A stretch of 64,000 nt of DNA, taken from positions 123,987 through 187,986 of the forward strand of contig CALSPA010000006.1 in the NCBI GenBank assembly GCA_943788115.1, read 5' to 3'. The position numbers and the translations under genes were made by a program. The notes under the pieces are model-generated. The model was given only the letters and a program-made list of their open reading frames with translations, ran no database searches and was not told the DNA's origin. Shown here one piece after another: positions 9,989 through 18,912 of the stretch (positions are counted from its first letter, which is position 1; each line of letters starts with the position of its first letter). The stretch comes from an uncultured Flavobacteriales bacterium (lineage in GTDB: Bacteria; Bacteroidota; Bacteroidia; Flavobacteriales_D; Parvicellaceae).

Positions 9989-11277
9989 TGAATAAACTTT
10001 TATCAATTTTATATATTGTTTTTTGTAGTACCATAATCTCTCAAGAAACACCTGGGTCGATACAACAAAAAAGCATTCTGCTACTCGATGGGACTGCTCA
10101 TATTGGGAACGGACAAGTAATAAAACGTTCTGCTATTGGAATTGAGAATGGAAAAATTACAATGGTGGAAAATTCTCTTGTTAGAACAATTGACACCTCC
10201 AATTATGATGAAATTATTCATATAAAAGGGAAACATGTATACCCAGGATTTATAGCATGTAATTCAACTCTAGGTTTAATGGATATAGGCGCTGTTAGAG
10301 CATCTAGAGACTTGTATGAGGTTGGCGAGTACAATCCAAACATTCGTTCAATTATAGCATACAACACAGATTCTAAAATAACTACAACTGTTAGAACCAA
10401 TGGCATACTTTTGGGACAAATTTGTCCAAAGGGAGGGGTAATAAGTGGCAGCTCATCTTTGGTTCAGTTTGATGCCTGGAATTGGGAAGATGCGCTTATA
10501 AAAGCTGATGAAGGAATTCATTTAAATTGGCCTAGATATTACAATCGCTCAAAAAAAGATAAAAGCCAATTATTAAGTAATTATCAAAAAAGGGGGAAAG
10601 AAATTGTTGAATTCTTTAATCGTGCTTTTGTTTACCAAAAAAATTCTAAAACCGCAACTACAAACATTAGACTAAAGGCTATGAACGGTCTTTTTAATGG
10701 AACTCAACAACTATATGTACATGCTAATTACGTTAAAGAGATAACAGATATAATAAATTTCAAAAAGGAATTTAACATCTCTAAGCTTTGTATTATTGGT
10801 GGGTATGATTCGTGGATGGTTGCAAAGCAGCTTAAAGAAAATAATATCAGCGTTATGTTGCCAAGAATACATAGTCTTCCTAAAAACAATCACGACAATA
10901 TTCATTTACCTTATTCACTCCCATCAAAGCTTGCTGAATCGGGTGTTCTTTTTTGCATTCAAAATTCTGGAGACATGCAGGAAATGATTACAAGAAATTT
11001 ACCCTTTATGGTTGGAACTGCAATTGCTTATGGCTTAGACTATGAAACTGGTGTAGCTTCCATCACATTGAATGCAGCAAAAATATTAGGGGTAGATGAT
11101 AAATTAGGCAGCTTAGAGCTAGGGAAAGATGCTACTTTATTCGTCTCAAAAGGTGATGCTTTTGACATAAAAACAAACAAAGTAGAAATTTCTTTAATAA
11201 ACGGAAGACTAATTTCCTTAGACAACGATCAAATAAGAAATTACAATAAGTACAAAAAAAAGTTTAATATAGATTAA
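9988..11277 (+). CDS. Secreted amidohydrolase-family protein
   Basis: A signal peptide (MNKLLSILYIVFCSTIISQ) is followed by an imidazolonepropionase-like amidohydrolase fold of 429 aa. The terminal block GSLELGKDATLFVSKGD is typical of the family. The N-terminal metal site is degenerate: the conserved HxH is replaced in YPGFIACNSTLGL, so catalysis is doubtful unless it acts with its partner. It overlaps the preceding amidohydrolase by one base. This adjacent large-plus-small pair recurs in Flavobacteriia. Confidence 0.8.
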   Translation: MNKLLSILYIVFCSTIISQETPGSIQQKSILLLDGTAHIGNGQVIKRSAIGIENGKITMVENSLVRTIDTSNYDEIIHIKGKHVYPGFIACNSTLGLMDIGAVRASRDLYEVGEYNPNIRSIIAYNTDSKITTTVRTNGILLGQICPKGGVISGSSSLVQFDAWNWEDALIKADEGIHLNWPRYYNRSKKDKSQLLSNYQKRGKEIVEFFNRAFVYQKNSKTATTNIRLKAMNGLFNGTQQLYVHANYVKEITDIINFKKEFNISKLCIIGGYDSWMVAKQLKENNISVMLPRIHSLPKNNHDNIHLPYSLPSKLAESGVLFCIQNSGDMQEMITRNLPFMVGTAIAYGLDYETGVASITLNAAKILGVDDKLGSLELGKDATLFVSKGDAFDIKTNKVEISLINGRLISLDNDQIRNYNKYKKKFNID

Positions 11278-11278
11278 C

Positions 11279-11686
11279 TCACTTCTGTATTCCATTTTCG
11301 TACCAGAAAGTATTTATGGGCTTTTGTTCTTTATTATAGTATATCCACTTTCCGTGCTTTTTCCCTTCAACATAAAACCCTTGGTAAAGTAGTTTTCCGG
11401 AATTTAAAAACACCTCAATACTTCCGTTCAATAATCCATTTTTGTAATGATGCACGCTTTGTTTCGTACCGTTTTCAAAATATGAAATCCACATGCCATC
11501 TCTTTTATTTTTCAGAAAACAGCCCGAAATCTTAACATTACCATTATTATAATAGTCAATTAAAGTGTCTATTTGATTATTAGCTTCAACAACAACATTG
11601 GAAGTGACAAGAGCTTCTTTAGCATTATTAGCACAACTACTAACAGCTATAAATAGAATAAACACTTTTAAAATTTTCATAGTCAT
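11279..11686 (-). CDS. MORN-2 repeat lipoprotein
   Basis: A 135-aa protein with a lipoprotein signal (hydrophobic core, then AVSSC with Cys18). It carries three or four MORN-2 motifs (GMWISYFENGTKQ, NGSIEVFLNSGKLLY, HGKWIYYNKEQ). It is probably anchored to the outer membrane facing the periplasm. It converges with the amidohydrolase, only 1 bp apart tail to tail. Function unknown. Confidence 0.72.
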   Translation of the reverse strand: MTMKILKVFILFIAVSSCANNAKEALVTSNVVVEANNQIDTLIDYYNNGNVKISGCFLKNKRDGMWISYFENGTKQSVHHYKNGLLNGSIEVFLNSGKLLYQGFYVEGKKHGKWIYYNKEQKPINTFWYENGIQK

Positions 11687-11737
11687 AAATATAATTTAAA
11701 AATTATTTTCCGGCATACTTATTGTAAATGTTTAATC

Positions 11738-12538
11738 ATGAAGAAAATTCTAATGCTAATAGTCTTGATTATAGGGTTTAATTATAAGACCTATAATGCT
11801 TCATATGCAAACAATCAAGAATACTTACATTTCAGGAAAATAAAAAATGATTCATTTAAAATTGGTGAGAAACTAACATACAGAATGCACTATGGTATAA
11901 TTGATGCTGGAGAAGCGGTCCTGGAAGTACAAGAAAGTAAGATTAGGGCCAAAGGAAGGAAATTGTTTAAAGTAGTTGGAATAGGGCGAAGCATAAGAGC
12001 TTTTGATTGGTTTTTTAAAGTACGAGACCGTTATGAGTCCTATATAGATACAGAAAGTATTATTCCCTGGTTTTTCATTAGAAGAGTAAATGAGGGCGGA
12101 TTTAAAATAAAACAAGATTATACTTTACACCAAGATCTTAAATATGTAGACGATGGAGAAACTAATATTAAAACCCCAGAAAACATTCAAGACATGCTTT
12201 CGGCATATTATTATGCCAGAACATTAGATTTTCAATCTGCGGAAATTGGCGACACTTTTGAATTCAACACCATTGTTGATGAAGAAATATTCCCACTGAA
12301 AATAAAATTTTTAGGAAGAGAAGAAATAAAAATAAGAAGCGGAAAATATAAAGCTCTAAAGTTTTGTCCAATCATACAAACAGGAAGAGTTTTTAAAAAA
12401 GAGGAAGATTTAACTGTTTGGATATCAGATGACAAGAACAAAATTCCTCTTTATGGGAAAGCTAAAATACTATTTGGTTCAATAAAACTAGAGGTTGTAA
12501 AGTATGAAGGATTATTGAATCCTATTGCCAAATTGTAA
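11738..12538 (+). CDS. DUF3108 domain exported protein
   Basis: A 266-aa protein with an N-terminal signal peptide. The body fits DUF3108: GEKLTYRMHYGIIDAGEAVLEV near residue 43, DRYESYID in the middle, and VWISDDKNKIPLYGKAKILFGSIKLEV near the C-terminus. The family forms a periplasmic beta-rich fold and has no assigned reaction. It stands alone, divergent from the MORN-2 lipoprotein gene. Confidence 0.82.
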   Translation: MKKILMLIVLIIGFNYKTYNASYANNQEYLHFRKIKNDSFKIGEKLTYRMHYGIIDAGEAVLEVQESKIRAKGRKLFKVVGIGRSIRAFDWFFKVRDRYESYIDTESIIPWFFIRRVNEGGFKIKQDYTLHQDLKYVDDGETNIKTPENIQDMLSAYYYARTLDFQSAEIGDTFEFNTIVDEEIFPLKIKFLGREEIKIRSGKYKALKFCPIIQTGRVFKKEEDLTVWISDDKNKIPLYGKAKILFGSIKLEVVKYEGLLNPIAKL

Positions 12539-12648
12539 CCCTGAAACTCCTCTGTAAAATAAAACTTATTGTTTTTTAGATGAAAAAATAGGATTATTCG
12601 AAGAAAAATTAATATCTTCAACATTATAACATAAAAATTTATTTAGAT

Positions 12649-12843
12649 ATGGGTTATTCACACACAAACAGTAAAGGGAAAACATATTTCCTTCATTCAA
12701 AAGATGTTCAGCTTAAAGGCGGAAGAAATCAAACAATTTATTACTTTGCTAAAGATGAAAGAGCGGAAGCTTGCGATCTTCCTGACAACAAAGTTGTTGT
12801 AGAAAGTCCAAAAACAGGACTTCCTTTCTGCAAAGGGAAATAA
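12649..12843 (+). CDS. Conserved small hypothetical protein
   Basis: A 64-aa cytosolic protein starting MGYSHTNSKGKTYFLHSKDV and ending TGLPFCKGK. It resembles a small conserved family found across several phyla, with a GYxHTxxxGxTYYLH start and a VVESxxTGLPF end. No catalytic motif is seen. It has its own intergenic region on both sides and is probably monocistronic. Confidence 0.65.
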   Translation: MGYSHTNSKGKTYFLHSKDVQLKGGRNQTIYYFAKDERAEACDLPDNKVVVESPKTGLPFCKGK

Positions 12844-12925
12844 ACATTTTTCTCCGTTTCGGAACGCTAATAATTTTTCGGCACGGTACTTGTTTAAGTA
12901 TTCATGTAACTTAATATAATGAGAC

Positions 12926-13063
12926 ATGAACACTACAATAAATAATTACGGAGCCCTAAAGTCTTTAGCTAAAGAAATGATGAAACGAGGAAATATTGAT
13001 GAATATTTTTATATTCTCAATAAAATTTTATTGCTGAAATGCCAGAAATTAAGAGTTAATTAA
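12926..13063 (+). CDS. Possible 45-aa small protein ending inside a terminator
   Basis: The reading frame ATG 12926 to TAA 13063 encodes MNTTINNYGALKSLAKEMM and onward to LLKCQKLRVN. It is amphipathic and Lys/Leu-rich, with no signal. It fills the gap between two genes, and its last codons form the left arm of the terminator hairpin at 13040-13090. That arrangement suits a short transcript with its own terminator. No family is recognised, and a chance ORF is possible. Confidence 0.4.
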   Translation: MNTTINNYGALKSLAKEMMKRGNIDEYFYILNKILLLKCQKLRVN

Positions 13064-13090
13064 ACGCTTAATTTTTCTGGCATTTTTTTT
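13040..13090 (+). terminator. Rho-independent terminator
   Basis: The left arm TGCCAGAAATTAAG (from 13040) pairs with the right arm CTTAATTTTTCTGGCA (to 13082), followed by eight T. The loop is about 13 nt. It closes the 12926 small ORF, or a non-coding RNA from this gap, ahead of the LysE gene. Confidence 0.8.
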
Positions 13091-13117
13091 TCTAACTTTA
13101 TCCTTTAGATAAAGGAC

Positions 13118-13762
13118 ATGACAGTTAACATTATAATTAATGGTATTCTATTTGGGGTTTTTCTCAGCTTTTTTTTCGGACCGGCCTTTTTTATATTAAT
13201 AAATACAAGCATAAATAAAGGGTTTAAAAAAGCCCTATTTCTTGACATTGGGATACTCTTTAGTGACATTCTTTATCTTTGCGCAGCATATCTTTTTGCT
13301 GAAAAAATCAATGAATATATTTACAACAACATTTATTTCAAATACATTTTTGGTGGGGTTTTTGTTATTCTTGGTATAATTTATCTAGTTAAAAAAGATA
13401 ATCCTTCACAAAACACACAAACATCAATTGATTTATCGTCTCAAAATGAAAGCACAAAAAACCTAATGGGGTTAATTGCTAAAGGAATTGGAATAAACGC
13501 AATTAATCCAGGTGTTCTGCTTATCTGGATAGCAGCGTGTACATATGCGACAGAGGAACTAGAGATAAAAGAGTTTAATTTGATATTTTATTTTATGTCA
13601 ACCATACTTACCCTTTTTATTGTAGATCTAATTAAAATATATTTCGCTAGCAAGCTAAAAAGTCACCTGAACAATAAAACTCAAAACATCCTAAAAAATA
13701 TTCTCGGAATAGGCTTAATTGTTTTTGGAATAATTATGTGTTTAAAAGGTTTTGATGTTTAA
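13118..13762 (+). CDS. LysE/RhtB family amino-acid exporter
   Basis: A 214-aa integral membrane protein with about six helices. The N-terminus GILFGVFLSFFFGPAFFILINTSINKGFKKAL is the hallmark of LysE-type exporters, including the FGPAFF loop. A second conserved block, GIGINAINPGVLLIWIA, lies near residue 125. It probably exports an amino acid or similar small molecule; the substrate is unknown. Its stop overlaps the next start. Confidence 0.87.
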   Translation: MTVNIIINGILFGVFLSFFFGPAFFILINTSINKGFKKALFLDIGILFSDILYLCAAYLFAEKINEYIYNNIYFKYIFGGVFVILGIIYLVKKDNPSQNTQTSIDLSSQNESTKNLMGLIAKGIGINAINPGVLLIWIAACTYATEELEIKEFNLIFYFMSTILTLFIVDLIKIYFASKLKSHLNNKTQNILKNILGIGLIVFGIIMCLKGFDV

Positions 13763-14828
13763 AGTTGATTTTATAATTTTTGGACAAGGCCTTGCTGGAA
13801 CCAGTTTAGCCCATTCTCTTGATTTTAAAAACAAGTCTTATGTAATTATTGACAATTGCTCTACTGAAACAAGCTCTTTTGCAGCCGCTGGCATTTACCA
13901 CCCCATTTCTTTTAAAAGATTATTACTTGCATGGAAATCAAATTTACTAATCCCATTTGCTGAGGATTTTTACAAAAAAATAGAACTAAATTTAAATACA
14001 AAGTTTTTAAAAAAACACAGCCTATTTCGAATTTTTTCATCTATTGAAGAACAAAATAATTGGTATTCTAAAATTGATGAGCCCAATTTTAAAAACTACA
14101 TTTCAGAATCGAATAAAGAGCTAAACAACAACTCTATTAACTTTCCTTATGGTTATGGAAAAGTTTCTAGCGCAGGTCGCTTAAATGTTTCGAAATATCT
14201 TTTAGAGAGTAGAGCACACTTTATTGAAAAAAAATCTCTTAGAAAAGAAAACTTTGAATTTTCATCAATTAAGAAAACAAACAGTGGGTTTAGCTATAAA
14301 AATATTAATTGTGCTCATCTGGTGTTTTGTGAAGGACAAAACTATGTTAAAAATCCATTTTTCAACTATTTACCCAGTAAACCTAGCAAAGGGGAAACAA
14401 TAGTTATTGAATGTGACCAATTCCCCGAATTATTAATCAATAAAGGATGCTTTGTTTATCCATTGTCAAAAACTAATTTCTTAGTTGGAGCTACTTACAA
14501 ACACAATGACTTAAGCTACCGAAAATCTAAAGAAGCCCGAGAAGAGTTAATTAGTAAGCTTATGAATATTGGTGATTTTAAATTCAAAATAATTCAGCAA
14601 AAAGCAGGAGTTAGACCAACAACTTATGACAGAAGACCCATTGTGGGAAATCATCCCAAAATAAACAACATGCACATTTTGAATGGGCTAGGTAGCAAAG
14701 GAGTAATGTTTGCTCCATACTTTTCAAATCAATTACTAGCGCAGATTTATGAAGGTAAAGAAATAGATTCAGATGTTTATGTTGGCAGGTACTCAAAGAA
14801 GTATTTTCAAGAGTTAAAACAGCCTTAA
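13755..14828 (+). CDS. FAD-dependent oxidoreductase (DAO fold)
   Basis: D-amino-acid-oxidase-type flavoprotein of 358 aa. The dinucleotide-binding strand is FIIFGQGLAGTSLAHSL near the N-terminus. The C-terminal flavin block GVRPTTYDRRPIVGNHP is followed by LNGLGSKGVMFAPYFSNQL, resembling ThiO and the C-terminal domain of MnmC. ATG 13755 is preferred over the TTG one codon earlier. It overlaps the LysE gene by 8 bases. The substrate cannot be assigned. Confidence 0.85.
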   Translation: MFKVDFIIFGQGLAGTSLAHSLDFKNKSYVIIDNCSTETSSFAAAGIYHPISFKRLLLAWKSNLLIPFAEDFYKKIELNLNTKFLKKHSLFRIFSSIEEQNNWYSKIDEPNFKNYISESNKELNNNSINFPYGYGKVSSAGRLNVSKYLLESRAHFIEKKSLRKENFEFSSIKKTNSGFSYKNINCAHLVFCEGQNYVKNPFFNYLPSKPSKGETIVIECDQFPELLINKGCFVYPLSKTNFLVGATYKHNDLSYRKSKEAREELISKLMNIGDFKFKIIQQKAGVRPTTYDRRPIVGNHPKINNMHILNGLGSKGVMFAPYFSNQLLAQIYEGKEIDSDVYVGRYSKKYFQELKQP

Positions 14829-14846
14829 CCGCACCGTAAATCATCA

Positions 14847-15758
14847 ATGAAAATTTCATTCATAATAAAAGAAAACCGAAAAAGAGAAAAAGAGTTAACC
14901 TCTTTGTTAAAACAGGCTAAAAATCTTATTGGATTTAGTGAAGTTGCTGTTTTAAAAACAGAATTTGCTGGTCATGCGATTGATCTTGCTTCAGAACAAG
15001 TAAAGAAAAATTCAAATATTATTATTGCTGTCGGTGGTGACGGCACATTAAACGAAGTGTTAAATGGTGTTTTAAAAACACCTTATAAAAACACTATTAT
15101 TGGTTATTTTCCTCTTGGCACCGCCAATGATTTCCAAAAAACTGCTGGGGAAATTCGTTCTGTAGAGCATTTTATAAACTGTTTAAATAATATTTCAACT
15201 AAAAAAATAAATATTGGGAAGCTTACCTGTTATTCTTTAAATGAAAAAAACATACGTTATTTCATAAACATTGCTGATACAGGCCTTGGGGGTTTTATAG
15301 CCAAAAGGATTACTCAGGATTCCAAAAATTTAGGTGCTCACCTCACCTATTTGAAGCACACAATAACAGGCTTTCTTAGTTACAAGAAATCAAAAGTTAA
15401 CGTTAAAATTGACAAACAGGATTACAACGGGAAATTATTAAGTATTGCTGTTTGTAATGGCAAAGTGTTTGGCAGTGGTCTAATCATATCTCCAAATGCA
15501 AAACTAAATGACGACTATTTCCAAGTTACATTGTTAGGTAATGTTTCTATTTGGGATTACATAAAAAACTTGAAAAACTTAAAAAAAGGAAATTTAATTA
15601 ATAATGAAAATATTCATTATTATTCAGCTAAATCTATTGTTATCAACTCATCTTCTACTATTGAAACGGAAGCGGATGGAGAATATATAGGTGGGGGAAA
15701 AGCCAGTTATGAATTGTTACCCTATTCTTTAAATTTATTAGACACAACCAAGGAATAA
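14847..15758 (+). CDS. Diacylglycerol/lipid kinase family protein (YegS-like)
   Basis: ATP-dependent lipid kinase of the DAGK catalytic superfamily, 303 aa. The ATP-binding signature VGGDGTLNEV is at residues 62-71. FPLGTANDF follows, and the C-terminal ETEADGEYIG block completes the family fold. It probably phosphorylates a membrane lipid at the cytoplasmic face. It lies 18 bp after the FAD oxidoreductase and is likely in the same operon. Confidence 0.9.
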   Translation: MKISFIIKENRKREKELTSLLKQAKNLIGFSEVAVLKTEFAGHAIDLASEQVKKNSNIIIAVGGDGTLNEVLNGVLKTPYKNTIIGYFPLGTANDFQKTAGEIRSVEHFINCLNNISTKKINIGKLTCYSLNEKNIRYFINIADTGLGGFIAKRITQDSKNLGAHLTYLKHTITGFLSYKKSKVNVKIDKQDYNGKLLSIAVCNGKVFGSGLIISPNAKLNDDYFQVTLLGNVSIWDYIKNLKNLKKGNLINNENIHYYSAKSIVINSSSTIETEADGEYIGGGKASYELLPYSLNLLDTTKE

Positions 15759-15853
15759 CTTAATAATAAATTGTCTAATAAAAAATATTGTATATTTTTG
15801 AAACTATTGCTTGTTTATTCTGTATAAAGCAAATCAGAACTAAATTTTATTTA

Positions 15854-16267
15854 ATGAAAACATTTACTATTACAGCTATTTTATCCTTTTTTATTTGTTT
15901 CAATTCTTATTCTCAATGCATTAAGGGAAATTGTTATAAAGGACACGGAACTTTCCAGTGGGAGAACGGAGACATGTATATCGGCTCATGGGTTAATGGT
16001 TTGCCAAACGGTCAAGGTAAATTCATATGGGACAATGGAGATAATTACACGGGGGCATTTAATGCTGGTAAATTAAGCGGTAAAGGTACATACAAGTGGG
16101 AAACTGGTAATAATTACAATGGTATTTGGTCTGAAAATAAGATGAACGGAAGAGGAACATATTACTGGGCGAAAGAAGGTGCCTCTTATGATGGTTTCTT
16201 TCAAGATGACAAGATCGTTAATATTGAGACTGACGACTCTCAAGATGTTCCAGAAGGTAAGGATTAA
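15854..16267 (+). CDS. Exported MORN-repeat protein
   Basis: ATG 15854 begins a clear signal peptide (MKTFTITAILSFFICFNSYS), so it is chosen over the upstream in-frame TTG. Four classical MORN motifs of about 23 aa follow (YIGSWVNGLPNGQGKFIWDNG and relatives), then an acidic tail (DDSQDVPEGKD). No enzymatic domain is present. It is the same class as the MORN array near 63 kb, but with a different leader and no lipobox. Confidence 0.85.
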   Translation: MKTFTITAILSFFICFNSYSQCIKGNCYKGHGTFQWENGDMYIGSWVNGLPNGQGKFIWDNGDNYTGAFNAGKLSGKGTYKWETGNNYNGIWSENKMNGRGTYYWAKEGASYDGFFQDDKIVNIETDDSQDVPEGKD

Positions 16268-16920
16268 GCAATAGCTAAAACTGCTATACTAATTTTAACT
16301 TTTCCATATTTCCTAATTGCCTTAACACACGCTTCTATTGTAGCCCCTGTTGTTATAACATCATCAATTATTAGCACATGCTTGGCTTGTAGCTTACTAT
16401 TACTCTTAAGTGAGAAACTACCTTTTACATTTAACCACCTTTCATACTTCTTTTTTCCTGTTTGAGAGTTTCCTTTTTCACTTTTTCGTAAAATTTCTTT
16501 AATCGGTGCGTGTATTATTTTAGCTACACCTTTTGCTATGTAATAGCTTTGATTATATCCTCTTTTACGCTTTTTATTTCTATGAATAGGAACAGGAACA
16601 ATTAAATCAATTTCTTCATACTTATCATTTCTTAAAATCAATTTACCCAGTTCGATTCCCAAGACTACACCAACAGAAGATTTCCCATTGTATTTTAAAG
16701 CATGTATTAATTGTTGAATTAAATCGTCATTAAATTTATACAAACCAATAATGAAATTATATTCTTCTAAGCCTATTAAAATACTACTTTGAGCATAGAA
16801 ATTTGATTTTGGGAGATCAGCAAAACAAGACAAACAGATGAGGTTTTCATTAGAAACTAAAATTGTTTCACAACCCAAACAAATCTTTGGGTATATTAAA
16901 GACAAGAAATCCTTCCACAT
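16264..16920 (-). CDS. ComF family phosphoribosyltransferase-like protein
   Basis: A 218-aa protein with an N-terminal zinc ribbon (C14xxC17 and C29xxC32). The C-terminal PRT fold carries the PRPP loop VLIIDDVITTGAT. The conserved KRGYNQSYYIAKG segment is also present. ComF/GntX proteins act in DNA uptake or have an unclear role in Bacteroidota. The stop overlaps the end of the convergent MORN gene by 4 bases. Confidence 0.9.
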   Translation of the reverse strand: MWKDFLSLIYPKICLGCETILVSNENLICLSCFADLPKSNFYAQSSILIGLEEYNFIIGLYKFNDDLIQQLIHALKYNGKSSVGVVLGIELGKLILRNDKYEEIDLIVPVPIHRNKKRKRGYNQSYYIAKGVAKIIHAPIKEILRKSEKGNSQTGKKKYERWLNVKGSFSLKSNSKLQAKHVLIIDDVITTGATIEACVKAIRKYGKVKISIAVLAIA

Positions 16921-17000
16921 TTCGTTATGAATACAAAATCACATCATAAGGTAATGATAAAGCTATTTAGAATTACCTTTGAGTTTAGAATATAATAATT

Positions 17001-17975
17001 ATGGAAAATTCAGAGCAAGCAAAAAAAAGAAACTTGTTTTACATGTTGGTTGTTTTTGCCTTACTACTAATAGTTGGCTATTTAGCTATTCAAATTAATT
17101 CTGCGAATAAAAAGAATCATGACTTTGGTCAAAAAATAAACTTACTAAACTCTGAGAAAAATGAGTTGAACTCTATATTAGAATCTTCTGGTATAATAAA
17201 TGAGCAAGACAATAAAAATTTAAGAACTAATCTTCAGAACTTACTTTCAACATATGATACATTGAAATTTGACAATGAAAAAATTAAGGACAGCATCGAA
17301 AATCAGAAATTAGTAATAAACAATCTATTGCTAGAAGCTGAGCAACTAGAGAATCAAAAAAAGAAAGATTGGGGAAGAATTTATAAACTCAAAAAAGAAA
17401 CCGAAACACTAAGGTCTATTATGAAAGGGTACATTCAAACTATTGATTCTCTTAACACTGAAAACATTAATTTGACCAACTCATTAAACAAAACAAATAA
17501 AGAGCTCTCTCAAGTTCAATCCGAAAACAAAAACATTAAAGATGAAAATCAAGAACTTCAACAAACTGTTGCCTTGGGCTCAATCTTACAAACAACTAAT
17601 TTCATAGCTCAAGCGATTAGAGTTAAAGGTAACGGGAAGCAAACAGAAACTTCTAGAGCAAGTCGAACTAACATGCTAAAAGGATGTTTCACCATTCTAG
17701 AAAATAAAATTTCATCTGCAGGAAATAAATACATCTACTTAAGAGTACTAGATCCTAACGGAAAGGTTCTTTCTCAAAACAAAAAAGAAGTTTTGTCATT
17801 AGAAAATTCTGAAGAAATTGAAATCAGTGCTAAAAGAGAAATTAATTACCAAAATGAGAATACAGATGTTTGTGTTTATTATGAAGTAGAAGATGCTATA
17901 AACCCTGGTAATTATGAAGTAGAAATTTATGCTGACAATAATAAAATTGGCATAACTTCTTTTGCTTTAAAATAG
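17001..17975 (+). CDS. Membrane-anchored coiled-coil protein, function unknown
   Basis: A 324-aa protein. One membrane helix (FYMLVVFALLLIVGYLAIQI, about 13-32) is followed by a long coiled coil to about residue 190, rich in N, K, E and L heptads. A beta-rich C-terminal domain has GCFTILENK, YLRVLDPNGKVL and CVYYEVEDAINPGNYEVEIY. It is probably an inner-membrane protein with a periplasmic coil. Related proteins occur in Bacteroidota without a function. It is flanked by convergent small genes. Confidence 0.7.
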   Translation: MENSEQAKKRNLFYMLVVFALLLIVGYLAIQINSANKKNHDFGQKINLLNSEKNELNSILESSGIINEQDNKNLRTNLQNLLSTYDTLKFDNEKIKDSIENQKLVINNLLLEAEQLENQKKKDWGRIYKLKKETETLRSIMKGYIQTIDSLNTENINLTNSLNKTNKELSQVQSENKNIKDENQELQQTVALGSILQTTNFIAQAIRVKGNGKQTETSRASRTNMLKGCFTILENKISSAGNKYIYLRVLDPNGKVLSQNKKEVLSLENSEEIEISAKREINYQNENTDVCVYYEVEDAINPGNYEVEIYADNNKIGITSFALK

Positions 17976-17978
17976 TGA

Positions 17979-18089
17979 TTATAAAATGATAAAAAGCCCA
18001 ATTAAAAATATTAGAACAATTAAAAGATATTGCCAAACATCTAAAAAATAAGGATAATAATTTTCCCAAAATTCTTTAAACTTTTTCAT
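17979..18089 (-). CDS. Tiny membrane protein (36 aa)
   Basis: The frame from ATG 18089 encodes MKKFKEFWENYYPYFLDVWQ and then one hydrophobic helix ending LIGLFIIL. It is chosen over a longer version because the basic start plus helix looks like a complete single-pass protein. It lies between the coiled-coil gene and the beta-barrel gene. Function unknown; a chance ORF is possible, but the FLDVWQYL plus helix pattern is convincing. Confidence 0.5.
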   Translation of the reverse strand: MKKFKEFWENYYPYFLDVWQYLLIVLIFLIGLFIIL

Positions 18090-18106
18090 ACTAAAAATAA
18101 AATTTA

Positions 18107-18896
18107 ATGTCAAAGCTATACAAATCAATTGGTTTAATTTGTTTTTTAATTCTATCAATCCCATTTACATGTCAAAACATTGGAGACACGATAAATATTG
18201 AAATGGGAGGGTCTAAAGTTTTAATTATCAATAAAAATATTGAGCAGGGTTGGGATTTTGAAGATGAAGATGTGAATCTAAAAAAACGATCATTAGGGTT
18301 TGAATTCATTTTGGGTAGCAATGGATGGGTTAATTGGCCCATTTCAAAAATTGAAAACTCTTCAAGCTATTGTATAAATTATTTAAACTCAAACAAAGTT
18401 GGTGGTGATTTTTTGCTAAAAGGAATAAGTATTAAAAGTGAAAGGATGTATTTATTGCCAGGAATTGGGGTTAGTTGGAATAATTATGTTTTTAAAAACA
18501 ATGTAAAAGTAGAATCTATAAACGGGAACACAGCTATTACCATAGACACTCTAAACACTTATGTTAAATCTAAATTACGTACAACTTACTTACAAGTTCC
18601 TTTATTGCTAGGTTTTCGATTTGGAAACATTAATAAAAACCCCTTTGGGGTTCAAATTGGTATTGAAGGTGCTTATCAAATGCAAGCAAAATCAACTGTT
18701 AAAAGTGAAAATGGAAACACTCAAACCAATAGAAGAAAAGATAATTTCAGCTTAGCTCCCTTATAAACTATCGGCTTTATTGCGCTTAAGCATTGGGGGT
18801 TTTGGTTTGTTTGGAAGTTTCTCAATAACACCCATTACCACAAACAGCTTAGACTATTTTCCAATAAGTGCTGGTATAATAATTGCTAGTTTTTAA
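18107..18896 (+). pseudogene. Outer-membrane beta-barrel protein, frameshifted near the C-terminus
   Basis: A signal peptide (MSKLYKSIGLICFLILSIPFTC) is followed by alternating beta strands typical of small OmpA/PorT-like barrels. The frame stops at TAA 18764. The next frame continues as YKLSALLRLSIGGFGLFGSF to TAA 18894, ending with a hydrophobic strand and terminal Phe as barrels do. Deleting one base in GCTCCCTTATAA (about 18754-18766) restores one chain of about 262 aa. Confidence 0.7.
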
Positions 18897-18912
18897 TTAA
18901 AACAGATAAAAC

